A stretch of DNA of 20,427 nucleotides from Nemertoderma westbladi (taxonomy: Eukaryota; Xenacoelomorpha; Nemertodermatida; Nemertodermatidae). This document shows, one piece after another, positions 9,195 to 18,101 of this stretch. The notes under the pieces were generated by a model. It saw only the letters and a program-made list of their open reading frames with translations, was not told the origin of the DNA and did no database searches. Location: positions 1 to 20,427 of the forward strand of contig JAUCBJ010007305.1 of NCBI GenBank assembly GCA_032718475.1. The letters are read 5' to 3'. The position numbers were made by a program, and so were the translations under genes. Numbering within the stretch: position 1 is the first letter of the stretch; each line of letters starts with the position of its first letter.

Positions 9195-10184
9195 AGGGTG
9201 ACATTCCCCCATCACAATATCAACAATACACACCAGTAGGAATAAGAACATCGAACCCCTTGGACGAGAATAGATCGTGCGACACCGAAATATATGGAGT
9301 ATGAGTATGGAGGGGGCCGCTACCCCCGATGATATATCCAAGCCAAAGAAAGGCAGCGAATAGGACAAACGGGCCGCACCCAACAGGAGGATCTATACAG
9401 CATCCATCGAACCCATTGGAAGCACAAGCGATGGGAATGGCCACATTAATCGATGCATTAAAAACCAGGATCGAGTTACCACCCGTGGAACCATTTAAAT
9501 TCGATGGAAGCAGGCCGGAAGAATACCTGCAGTTTCGCGAATGTATAGCAATGAAATACTAACGGAGAATTTAACACAAGCGGAGTGCCTAAGGTATCAG
9601 CAAATGTATACAGGGGGCCCAGCATACGACATCGTGAGGCAATACCAGGGCATCGAGGGCGGCTTCACGACAGCATGGCGGGCATTAGACAGGGAGTACG
9701 GGCACCCGGCCAAGATCATCCGGCAGACCCTGAGAGGTATAACATCGGGTGGCCTACAGGATAACCCCGTTAGCATAAAGACGTTAGCGAACAAAGTTGA
9801 GAAGGCGCTAATCGTGCTAAAGACGTTGGACGCACCATACGAACTCAACGCGTCTAATAACATCACCACGATAGCACAGGCACTGCCGATGTGGCTGCGC
9901 AACAAGTGGAGGAAGATCGCTTTCTCCACTCGAGACAAGAAGGGTGCAGAACCGGGTTTAGAAGAAATGTCGAGCTTCTTAAACTATGAAGCCGAACTAA
10001 TAAAGGGCCCAGTCTATAGCGAGGATAGCCTGGGAAAGGGACCAAAGACCGAATACCACAGGCCGAGACCAGAACAAAACGCGGCAAACGCATTGCCAAA
10101 GCTCAGACAATCACTGCCGTACGCGGCGACGCAGGGGACTGCTAGTCCACATGTAGCCGGGGTAAGACCACATCATGGAGCGGA
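9195..10184 (+). pseudogene. gag: BEL/Pao Gag, DUF1759-type region
   Basis: The segment ALKTRIELPPVEPFKFDG, with Trp/Phe/Leu-rich helices after it, is the typical start of the DUF1759 region of BEL/Pao Gag (capsid-like). The region then reads through a 'YQQMYTGGPAYDIV' segment, 'ALDREYGHP' and the Leu-rich 'LANKVEKALIVLKTL' stretch, all in the family's expected order. The frame changes at about 9541-9562, where the upstream frame ends at TAA 9560-9562 and the downstream frame is already open. A further in-frame TGA occurs near 9300. At about 10155-10190, next to an A run, the sense moves to the frame that carries the zinc knuckle. The capsid-like role is established for this domain family; the assignment is made from the sequence pattern alone. 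Confidence 0.75.
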
Positions 10185-11384
10185 CAGGGGAAAAATAACA
10201 ACACAAATAAACGTAACCCCAGCACGCCCAGTAGGCCAAACAATAAGAACAGTAGGGACTTTGGTACGAACGCAAGTGCGATATGCAGCGCACTGTATAA
10301 GGATGGCTACAACCCAAAGAACAAATGCCAATTACATACAAACGTACTTCATCAGACCATGAACTGCAGGTATTGGCAAGCGCTACCCAGGGAAGATCAG
10401 GTAGAATACGCAAGGAGAAATGAAATTTGTTCTCGATGTGTGATGAGTGGACACAATGCTAGTCAATGCAAGGAAACACCAATCAAATTCGGTCAAAGCA
10501 AAGGGCAGACGATGGCGACAAGCACCGTAGGGGCGAAGAAAAAAGGAACGGTACTACTCGGGGTAGTACCAGTAAGGATAAACGGGGAAGGCAATCGATC
10601 AGTAACCACACTGATGCTGGTCGACAGTGGAGCAGCCTTCACATTGGTTGAGAATTGGGTGGCCGAAGAGATAGGATTGAGGACGAGGCCAAGTAGAATG
10701 GCGGTAACAACCATCTCCAGCAAAGATAAAGTCCTGGAGATGAGGACCGGACGGTGCGGGATAGCAGCGGTAGCACCAGGATGTGACTACGGGGCGACCA
10801 TCGACCCCATCCAGGTGATAGAGTCAATAAATATCAACGCCAGGCGACCAACCAACATCGAGGTCGAACAATACAGATTCCTGGACAGTATCGACTTCTC
10901 AATCCCAGAGGTGGACGTTCGGAAGGTATCCATCATAGTAGGAATGGACTGCCCGACGACCCACGAGAGAATGCAAACGGTCTTCGGAGAAGACAGGCAG
11001 TGTAACCCGGTGGCGATTTTAATACCATTCGGGTGGACGCTGAGCGGCCCAATTAAAACCAAAATACCGTTTAGGATGTCGGAGACATCAGGGTGCATGT
11101 TCGCGGGAACTATGCGAGAGATGGGAGATGAGGGAGCGGAGGAGCAGCTCAGGAGACTGCTCAGGCAGGATTTTGAGGGATTGAAAGAGACCGGGGTCGG
11201 AACCGCGGTAGAAGATAAACAGGCTTTACAGAGCGTGAAGGAATCGATGACATGCAATGAGGGGCGGTACACCATAGGGATGGTATGGAAATTACCAAAG
11301 ACACCGCTACCCGACAATAAAAGAATGGTACTCACGAGGCTTCGCAAGTTGAAACAAACGCTAAAACGGAGCCCCGAAAAAGAA
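10185..11384 (+). pseudogene. pol: BEL/Pao zinc knuckle and aspartic protease (gag-pol junction)
   Basis: An Asn-rich linker leads into a Cys/His segment and then a perfect CX2CX4HX4C zinc knuckle (CSRCVMSGHNASQC, 10428-10469), the nucleocapsid motif that binds RNA. The retroviral-type aspartic protease follows, with its catalytic DSGA at 10623-10634 inside LMLVDSGAAFTLV and the second conserved part IIVGMDC near 10940-10965. After 'FGWTLSGPI', a BEL/Pao hallmark after the protease, comes the linker with 'GRYTIGMVWKLP' that leads into the RT. The frame ends at TGA 11385-11387. The RT frame is already open in the A5 run just before it, so a single base in that run separates protease from RT. 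The frame is otherwise open from about 10185. The protease would cleave the Gag-Pol polyprotein inside particles. Confidence 0.85.
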
Positions 11385-13020
11385 TGAGTATATTCATAAG
11401 ACGATTAGGAAGTATGTCGAGAAAGGATGGGCTGTAGAGTTACCGGTCGACGAACCAAACACGGACAGGACCTATTACCTGCCACTCCATGTGGCTCTAG
11501 ACCCAAAGAAAGGTAAACTGCGGATGGTAGTTGATGCGTTGGCTAAGACCGACGGCAAATGCCTAAACGATTATCTGCTGGAGGGTCCCAACATCTATAA
11601 CTCAGGGATCGAGGTCCTACTTAGATTCAGGAACGGGAAGCACGCCTTCACCTGCGACATCAAAGGCATGTTCAACCAAGTCCGTGTAACGGAAGAGGAT
11701 AGTGACAGTCAGCGCTTCCTATGGTACGATGGCGACGAGGAACCGTCGACCATACCAATGTACAAGATGGTGGTGCAGAATATGGGAGCCAAGTCGTCTT
11801 CATTTACGATAACTGTGGCCGTAAGAGACACGGTAGAAGGGAAGGAAGATACATATGGCGCTAAAGCCGTCGATATGATTCGACGCGGCTTCTATGTAGA
11901 CAACGGGATGGAGTCTGGAAATACGGTTAAGGAACTACTGGATACGGGGCGCGAGGTTCGCGACATCCTAAAAGGATCCGGGTTTAACCTAACCAAGTTC
12001 CAATCCAGCTCGCAAGAGTTCATGAAAGCCATAGAGGACAGGAGGCCAGAGTCGACCATGGATAATCCCACGACAGCCAAGGGACAGGACATGGCGAACA
12101 AGAGAGTAGAGTCCTAACAGAAGGCACTAGGGATCGTGTGGAACCGAGAGACAGACGAGTTGAAGTACCAGTTGAGCCAGGAGGGCGCAGACATCCACAC
12201 AAAAAGGGGCTATGTGTCGTACATAGCAAGGATATACAATCCCCTAGGCCTAGCATCCCCACTACTAGTCACGGGGAAGCAAATACTTAAGAAGGTATAC
12301 AAGCTAAAGGAAGAGTGGGACACAGAGGTATCGAAAGAGATCAGCAAGCAGTGGTACAAGTGGACAGAGAGTTTAGAGCAGATGGGAACATACAGCATGC
12401 CACGCGTGTATTTCCCGGATGGGGACATGACGAATATGGATCTGCACATGTTCTCCGATACGTCATTAGAGGCATACGGAGCGGCACTCTACTTAGTACA
12501 ACGAGAGGGGGCTCACAAGCCCAGACTCGCATTCAGCAAGGCGAAGTCGATGCCGCCAGATTCAGCATCGGTTCCGAAACTCGAGTTGACAGCTGCGAGG
12601 TTAGGAGTTAGGGCCACAGCCTACTTGATGGACGCTATTCCCGACATAGTGGAGACACACTACTGGACGGACTCCATGGTAGTGCTTGGTTGGCTACATA
12701 ACGAAAGGACGAGATACCCTATATTCGTCGCAAACAGGGTGGATGAAATAAGGGCAACGACAGAGTTGGAAAGGTGGCACTACTGCCCAACGGACGAGAA
12801 CCCAGCGGACTTGTTATCGAGGGGCATAGCACGCCACACTTTCTTGAAGAAGGAAGTATTGTGGCAGCACGGGCCGCAATTTCTGAACGATAAGACAGCC
12901 TGGCCGCTGATGAGAAAGGTGGACCCGGGCTCAGGAGAAGTAGCATTAGAGGAAGAGGGAGGAGATGATTCAGAAGGTGAAGAGATATATAGCCAGATGG
13001 TGAGGGAGATAAGGGACGTG
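11377..13020 (+). pseudogene. pol: BEL/Pao reverse transcriptase and RNase H
   Basis: The frame runs from the A5 run to the integrase with one stop, TAA at 12115-12117. RT motifs appear in order: the first catalytic Asp in CDIKGMFNQV (Asp codon 11656-11658), 'NMGAKSSSF' near 11780-11805, and the active-site box YVDN at 11893-11904. The usual form is YVDD; the YVDN variant also occurs in some Pao-like elements, so I do not read it as proof of inactivity. The connection 'IYNPLGLASPLLVTGK' (about 12232-12280) is highly typical of BEL/Pao. RNase H follows with FSDTS (12451-12465), 'KLELTAARLG' (12580-12609) and 'WTDSMVVLGWL' (12664-12696), giving its Asp, Glu and Asp. The sequence 'PTDENPADLLSRG' ends the domain. 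Its role is to copy element RNA to DNA and remove the RNA strand. Confidence 0.9.
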
Positions 13021-14544
13021 CAACCAAAACTGGAAGAACTGTGCAATAACCCGGCGGACAAACTCCTTAGCTACAGTTCAAGTTGGTACAAGACCAAGAA
13101 GTTAGTGGCGTACTGGAGAGCCTTCGGGGATTTCCTCAAGGGAGTCGGCAAAGACGTAAAAATTAAACCATACATCGATCTGGAGGGAGTGGCCAAGGCC
13201 GTCATCCACTACGAACAGAGAAATAATTACGGCGACGAGGTGGATCGTGTCGGTAAACAACAGCATCTCCGACGGGACAGTGAGCTGATCGCGCTGTCGC
13301 CACAACTCAATGATGATGGAATCCTAGTAATGAACTCTAGGGTGTTGAACAATAACAGTATCATCATACCACCAAAGCCCATCATCATCCCTAATGGATC
13401 GCCGATAGTCCACCAGATCATCTGGGACTCCCATAAGTCGATATTGCACGGGGGCACCAACCGAACCCTCACGGAAATACGAAGGATCTTTTGGGTCAAA
13501 CAGTTAAGAAAGAAGGTAAAGGCGGTAGTGGAGCAGTGCCAGACCTGCCGACGAACAAAGAAGGAGTGAGCCATACAGGAGATGGCGCCACTACCGGCCA
13601 GTAGGGTGAGACAGCACGACCCGCCATTCACGCACTGCAGTGTGGATATGTTCGGGCCGATAAAGATTAAGGTGATGCGGCACACAGAGAAGCGCTACGG
13701 CATTATCTTCGTATGTAACAACACGCGGGCGGTAGGGATAGAACTCGCCCAAGATGCAACAGCATCGGCATTCATCAATGCCCTAGAGAGGTTCAGAGAC
13801 CGCAAAGGTGGGATGATCGCAGTAATATACTCCGACAATGGAACCAACTTTGTGGGGGCAGAGAACGAGCTGGCGGATGCCTTGGACACCATGGAAGGGG
13901 AGGAAGTCAGGGCAGCCATGAGAAGACGACAGGTGAAGTGGGAGAGGAGGACGCCGTATGCTCCGCTTACTCTAGGATGCGTCGAGAGACTCGTGGGTAG
14001 TTCCAAGCGTCTGATGACGAAGTTGATGAACACCCACATGGTAACCGAGGACGTACTAAGGACGGTACTAGCAAAGTGTGAGGGTATCATTAATAGCAGA
14101 CCGCTATATCCAGAAAATGATGACCCAGAGTCATTAGATGTGCTGAAGCCCAGCCACTTTCTAATGGAAAGCCCGGCGACCATCGACATGCGGGGTGTAG
14201 ACCCAGACGATATACACTCCCGACAGAGTTGGAAAGTCGCCAAGGCGATAAGCGCATAGTAACTGGAGGAGGTGGGTCGAGGAATATCTACCCACGCTTC
14301 ATAGGAGAAGCAAGTGGAGAAATACAAATATAGGGAGTTAAAGGAGGGTGATCTGGTGATCGTCACGGACGATACCATCATCAACAACCAATGGCGGTTG
14401 GCGAGAGTTGTGGGCACTTACTCCGATGAGGACGGAAGAGTCCGATCGGTAGAAGTGCGGATAGGTGGTAAGATAGGAGCGAAAGATAGAAAGACCTACA
14501 GAAGGGCTGTAGGAAAGTGCTGCCTGCTAGAGGGCGCACCTTAG
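13021..14544 (+). pseudogene. pol: BEL/Pao integrase with DUF5641-like tail
   Basis: An N-terminal H2C2 zinc-binding region has His codons at 13432 and 13447 and Cys codons at 13537 and 13546. A TGA at 13567-13569 then interrupts the frame, again consistent with a lost Arg codon at a CpG. The catalytic core follows with Asp at 13645 (CSVDMFGPI), Asp at 13834 (IYSDNGTNF) and Glu at 13984 (VERLVGSSK). After the core, TAG at 14257-14259 breaks the frame. The conserved Trp-rich piece 'WRRWVEEYLPTLHRRSKW' lies in a different frame at 14264-14317. The sense then returns to the former frame, where the C-terminal 'GDLVIVTDD' and 'WRLARVVGTYSDEDGRVRSV' segment reads to TAG 14542-14544. That last segment matches the DUF5641-type tail of BEL/Pao integrases. 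It would insert element DNA into the host genome. Confidence 0.9.
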
Positions 14545-14561
14545 TCGAGTTGAGTTTAGTC

Positions 14562-14590
14562 GTCCAAGTTTTGGACTGAGGGGGGTGGGA
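14562..14590 (+). promoter_or_regulatory. Hairpin and polypurine tract after the integrase
   Basis: GTCCAA and TTGGAC (14562-14576, 3-nt loop) form a hairpin, and the purine tract GAGGGGGGTGGGA follows at 14578-14590. This is where the plus-strand primer and then the 3' LTR should be. What follows (TTGAGGGCGAGATGCCC, then an A-rich stretch) does not resemble the 5505 LTR. Confidence 0.5.
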
Positions 14591-14599
14591 TTGAGGGCG

Positions 14600-14700
14600 A
14601 GATGCCCTTCCCACACATAAAATAAAAATAAAATAAAAAAAAAGGTAATAGAAAGTAATAGTATACAATAGGTACGCAGTAAGTAGGCAGATAGAAGGTA
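14600..14700. other. A-rich stretch after the BEL/Pao coding region
   Basis: A run of ATAAAATAAAAATAAAAT-like sequence ending in A9 lies at about 14618-14643, then short GTAG/AGTA-rich sequence grades into the satellite. It could be a poly(A)-like retrotransposition scar or simple sequence. Confidence 0.4.
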
Positions 14701-15360
14701 GTAAGAGTTAGTAGTAAGAGGGTACGTTGTACTATTAGTTAGATAGTTAGTTAAGCAGTAAGAGGGTACGTAGTACCGTTAGTTGGGAGAGTTAGTTAGT
14801 AGTAAGAGGGTACGTAGAACCGGTTAGTAGTAAGAGTTAGTGGAGTTAGAAGTTAGTAAGAGGGTACGTAGTACCGGTTAGTAGTAAGAGTTAATGGAGT
14901 TAGAAGTTAGTAAGAGGGTACGTAGTACCAGTTAGTAGTAAGAGTTAGTGGAGTTAGAAGTTAGTAAGAGGGTACGTAGTACCGGTTAGTAGTAAGAGTT
15001 AGTGGAGTTAGAAGTTAGTAAGAGGGTACGTAGTACCGGTTAGTAGTAACAGTTAGTGGAGTTAGAAGTTAGTAAGAGGGTACGTAGTACCGGTTAGTAG
15101 TAAGAGTTAATGGGGTTAGAAGTTAGTAAGAGGGTACGTAGTACCGGTTAGTAGTAAGAGTTAGTAGAGTATTTAGTAAGAGGGTACGTAGTACCGGTCG
15201 TAGGAGTTAGTAGAGAAGTTAGTAAGAGGGTACGTAGTACCGGTAGTAGGAGTTAGTAGAGAAGTTAGTAAGAGGGTATGTATAGTACCGTTAGTAGTAA
15301 GAATTAGTGGTAGAAGGGTATGTATAATATAAAATAGTGAGAGTTAGTAGAGGATTAGTT
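14700..15360. repeat. 54-bp satellite array with a palindrome in each unit
   Basis: The GTACCGGTTA landmark recurs at 14871, 14925, 14979, 15033, 15087 and 15141, exactly 54 bp apart; the next copy, at 15191, is 50 bp away and later ones are irregular. Each unit holds the interrupted palindrome GGTACGTAGTACC and several TTAGTAR motifs. Units are degenerate at both ends of the array, as expected for arrays homogenised from the middle. The array lies between the end of pol and a second gag gene, where an LTR would be expected. Confidence 0.95.
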
Positions 15361-15793
15361 AGGAAGTTAGTAAAGCTAGTAGTGGGTGCCAAGAGGGGGG
15401 CACGTGGGTACAGCTGGATAAATCGTGTAGGCCACGCGACGCATACTGCTGTACTGCACAAGCCCACAGAGTAGCCCAGAATGTGGATTATAAAGTAAAA
15501 TAATCCATTGGCAGAATACTGATAGCACAGTAATAGGATTAAATTAAAAATAAAACAGATAAGAATTAGAAATTAGACAAATTATGGTAACAGTAGGAGA
15601 AATATTCTGGAACATAATTAAAGTAACGGACAGAATTACGAAATTTGGTACAATTTGATAGTTTTAGAAAATTAGTTAGGAAAATTAGGCTATAACTTAG
15701 AATTCGGTGAAGAGGTAGGCCATTATCGAACTGCACAGACCATCCTAACTTTATCACTCATCTGTAGCGCCTTGGCAAGGCACCACCTTACAG
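15361..15793. other. Non-coding leader-like stretch upstream of the second gag
   Basis: No coding frame is seen. It contains a perfect 8-bp inverted repeat (TGGATTAT at 15484-15491 with ATAATCCA at 15500-15507) and a GCCTT/AAGGC mini-hairpin near 15771. From its position it could be part of an LTR and leader of the second element, but no LTR boundary is recognisable. Its last bases, CAG at 15791-15793 before GTGAGC, match a splice-donor consensus. Confidence 0.35.
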
Positions 15794-15817
15794 GTGAGCG
15801 ATTGGGGAGAGTTCGAA

Positions 15818-16188
15818 ATGGCGGAGAAACTTGTCCGAAAGAGAAAGGCGGAGTTAGGAGGAAAGGAGATACTGGTGGATTTCACCGAGAGGCATCAGGA
15901 AGAAAAGACGAGGGGATACTACGAGCGGTTAGAGAGAGGTCACAAAGCACGAGCGCTACAGGACCATTTCAGGGAGGTGCACAAACAGCGGCTGGTCGGG
16001 ACCTACGGGACGCCGTCGCTGGACAACGCAATCTTCGAGCATTTCCACTATGTGGTGAAGGGAGACGAAGGTCGACGCACGATTGTGGCAGTCCAAGGTA
16101 ATGGAGCCAGGCGAGTGTACGTAGGGCCTTACTTAGTGGATGCAAGGGGAATTAAGTTAGTGGAATGGATGGACCCGCACGATGGCGA
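15818..16188 (+). pseudogene. gag: Second BEL/Pao-type gag, N-terminal part, cut by a LINE insertion
   Basis: The first ATG of the open frame is at 15818 (an upstream GTG at 15794 is less likely). The protein is highly charged, with Lys/Arg/Glu-rich helices over residues 1-70. It ends with the segment 'VYVGPYLVDARGIKLVEW', nearly the same as 'VYIGPYLVDARGIKLVGW' in the first gag. Before that motif the two proteins do not resemble each other. The gene is interrupted at 16188/16189 by a minus-strand LINE; the apparent stop at 16196-16198 lies in inserted DNA. The sense resumes after the second copy of the target duplication at 18102. The region before 16189 has no stops, so this gag is less decayed than the first. 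Confidence 0.65.
16152..16188. repeat. Target-site duplication, left copy (37 bp)
   Basis: It matches 18065-18101 at 36 of 37 positions (A/G difference at 16164 and 18077) and is part of the second gag gene. It immediately precedes the 3' end of the minus-strand LINE. Confidence 0.9.
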
Positions 16189-16227
16189 CTACTACTAGTA
16201 TCGGCATGCTGCATTGCAGCTGCATTT

Positions 16228-18063
16228 TTAAGAATGCTGTGCCGGCTTGTCAACAAAATTGCACCGCCACAACTCCCTATCACCCATGACATTTGCTAGA
16301 TCATCCGCATCTTTAAGGCCAGTATCCTTTAAGATGCGTCTCAAGAAAGTCATGGGCTGTCCACCATGCTTATTCACTCCATGAGGCTGCCAAAGTACAA
16401 GATTATGCACTGGCTGGTCCTCACGGCGAAAGCAATGTCCTGCAAAGCGGAGGCGATTTTGTTCTAGTGTCAAGCTTGGGGGAACCAATGAGACACCTCC
16501 AATGTTATATAGTGTCTGGTTGGAGATGTGTGCATTGTACTTGACACAATGAACCCGGCGTAGCATTCTTGTGAATGTGCCATCCAGAGATTTGGTGTCC
16601 TCAGCAGTTAGAGCCCAGCATGGACTCCCGTAGAGGAGTACTGGAACAACTGCTGCTCTAAATAATCGGACCTTAAGTTTCCGATTAATTCTCGGTGACT
16701 TCCAAATCCTGGAAAGCCTATTCAAGGCTGCCCATGCCTTTCCCTTACGTATTCGAAGGTCCTCACCTGACTTCCGGATCCATGATCCCAGGTAACAGAA
16801 GTCGTCCACATGCTCAAGCATACCATCCTTTGAGCTTATGCTCATCCGATCAGAGACTTGCTGAGGACTTTCAAAGTTATCTGTCAGAATTTTGGTCTTT
16901 CTGGAGTTAATAAAAAGACCAACACTGGAAGCAGCATGTTCTAATGAGCTGAGGAGCCGTTGGGCTCCCTCTAATGATTCTGAGAGTACTCCTAAGTCAT
17001 CAGCAAGGTCTAGATCAGTTAGGTACTTGGCAGGATTTCCTCGACTTCTGGAGCCAGTAGGTGGAGTTATCATCACCCCATCATCATTATAATGATCTAA
17101 GGACATGCGTAGAACATAGTCAACCACAATAATGAACAAGAATGGTGCAAGTGTGTCTCCTTGGAGGACGCCCCATAACACTTCAAATGGTTCTGTGTCA
17201 CCATCAACAGTAGACACAAATGTTGTCGATCCATCGTATACTGATCTGATTGCTGCAATAATTTCATCAGGAATCCCATATAATGAAAGTATGCTGAACA
17301 TACGTGAGCGAGAGACTGAATCAAAGGCCTTGAAGAAGTCAACAAAGATAACAGCCAGATGCCTGTCTTTCTTTTTTGATAACTCTTCAATTATCCTTCT
17401 AAGTGCCAAAATGGGCTCCATGGTTCCATGACCTTTACGGAACCCATTCTGATTTCCACGGAGCAGTCTCTCAATGGGATCCCTGATGCGATTTAATAGA
17501 ATCCTATTGTATAGCTTTGCAGCAATCGAGATCAATGAGATTCCCCGAAAAGAACCATACAGTGTTAGGTTGCCCTTCTTGGGAACTGGCACCAACTTAT
17601 TTGTTTTCATTTCTTGTGGGACTCTTGTTGTTCGGTACATGTCTACTATGATGGGATAGATGAGCTTTAAACACTCAGGTATTTTAAAGACCTCAGGGGG
17701 AACACCATCTACTCCACTAGCACGATTGGTCTTAATGCTCTTTGCAGCAGCCTTCACTTCTGCAAAGGAGATATCGCCAATGGGAATATCTGGGAGTACA
17801 GACTCAGACACTTGTACTTCTATAAAGTTATCAGGCAATACCCTGTCATTATTGAGGAGCTTTTCAAAGTGGGCTTTCCAACCATTGAGGCGATCGGCTG
17901 GTGATTCAGCCTTAACCTTGGTGGTTGGTTGGCTTTTCCGCCCAGTAAGCAGATTGATCGATTTCCATGCCTGGGATGATTGCCTGCTGTCGTCAGCATC
18001 ATTGATGGCATCAACCTGTTGGTTTATTAGCTCCTGTAGATTAGCAGAGTACTGCCTGTTCAG
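16228..18063 (-). CDS. RTE-like LINE reverse transcriptase, 5'-truncated ORF
   Basis: The frame is open without a stop from the truncated 5' end at 18063 to the stop at 16228-16230, about 611 codons. It starts in the endonuclease-RT linker; the 'WKAHFEKLLNNDR' segment is typical of RTE elements. Numbering from the segment beginning at 17838, the RT has 'RGISLISIAAKLYNRILLNR' at 98-117, catalytic Asp167 in FVDFFKAFDSV, 'GVLQGDTLAPFLFIIVVD' at 223-240, and the active-site box LADD at 278-281 with both Asp present (the usual first residue is Tyr or Phe). 'KTKILTDN' and 'DFCYLGSWI' follow, then a thumb and a C-terminal 'LLYGSPCWAL' region. It would copy LINE RNA at a nicked target. The lack of stops marks it as recent. 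The RTE assignment is by motif pattern and 3' structure; a relative such as Proto2 is possible. Confidence 0.85.
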   Translation of the reverse strand: MNRQYSANLQELINQQVDAINDADDSRQSSQAWKSINLLTGRKSQPTTKVKAESPADRLNGWKAHFEKLLNNDRVLPDNFIEVQVSESVLPDIPIGDISFAEVKAAAKSIKTNRASGVDGVPPEVFKIPECLKLIYPIIVDMYRTTRVPQEMKTNKLVPVPKKGNLTLYGSFRGISLISIAAKLYNRILLNRIRDPIERLLRGNQNGFRKGHGTMEPILALRRIIEELSKKKDRHLAVIFVDFFKAFDSVSRSRMFSILSLYGIPDEIIAAIRSVYDGSTTFVSTVDGDTEPFEVLWGVLQGDTLAPFLFIIVVDYVLRMSLDHYNDDGVMITPPTGSRSRGNPAKYLTDLDLADDLGVLSESLEGAQRLLSSLEHAASSVGLFINSRKTKILTDNFESPQQVSDRMSISSKDGMLEHVDDFCYLGSWIRKSGEDLRIRKGKAWAALNRLSRIWKSPRINRKLKVRLFRAAVVPVLLYGSPCWALTAEDTKSLDGTFTRMLRRVHCVKYNAHISNQTLYNIGGVSLVPPSLTLEQNRLRFAGHCFRREDQPVHNLVLWQPHGVNKHGGQPMTFLRRILKDTGLKDADDLANVMGDRELWRCNFVDKPAQHS

Positions 18064-18064
18064 G
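17894..18064 (-). repeat. 171-bp inverted repeat arm, left
   Basis: This is the reverse complement of 19250-19420, with one mismatch that I can see in 171 bp and no gaps. It is the shared endonuclease-RT linker of the two RTE fragments. Confidence 0.9.
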
Positions 18065-18101
18065 TTAAGTTAGTGGGATGGATGGACCCGCACGATGGCG
18101 A
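18065..18101. repeat. Target-site duplication, right copy (37 bp)
   Basis: The partner of 16152-16188. It restores the gag sequence on the right side of the LINE insertion. Confidence 0.9.

Larger units (their letters stand above)
5505..14590 (+). mobile_element. Decayed BEL/Pao LTR retrotransposon
   Basis: The order 5' LTR, Gag with a DUF1759-type region, zinc knuckle, aspartic protease, RT, RNase H, H2C2 integrase and a DUF5641-like integrase tail is diagnostic of BEL/Pao. A purine tract at 14578-14590 closes the internal part. The coding region has in-frame stops at 7042, 8883, 12115, 13567 and 14257. It has frame changes near 7591, 7755, 8262-8320, 8680, 9176, 9550, 10170, 11380, 14260 and 14318. 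It cannot move by itself in this form. No 3' LTR resembling 5505-6015 is found after the purine tract, so the element is recombinant or has lost its 3' LTR. Confidence 0.9.
16189..18064 (-). mobile_element. 5'-truncated RTE-like LINE inserted in the second gag
   Basis: The insertion is bounded exactly by the 37-bp duplication. Its 3' end, at the low-coordinate side, is a (TAG)3 triplet tail (CTACTACTA on the + strand at 16189-16197) instead of poly(A). Only about 30 bp separate the ORF stop from the tail. A very short 3' UTR and a simple-repeat tail are hallmarks of the RTE group. The 5' end is truncated within the linker between endonuclease and RT. Confidence 0.85.

Noticed and set aside
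10787-11347. Minus-strand ORF of 186 codons
   Set aside because: It overlaps the BEL/Pao protease and linker, which have clear motifs on the + strand.
13695-14417. Minus-strand ORF of 240 codons
   Set aside because: Shadow of the integrase core, whose catalytic Asp, Asp and Glu are on the + strand.
14591-15790. Copy of the 5505 LTR
   Set aside because: None of its landmarks (TGTTAGCG start, the 14-bp hairpin, the purine block) could be found here.
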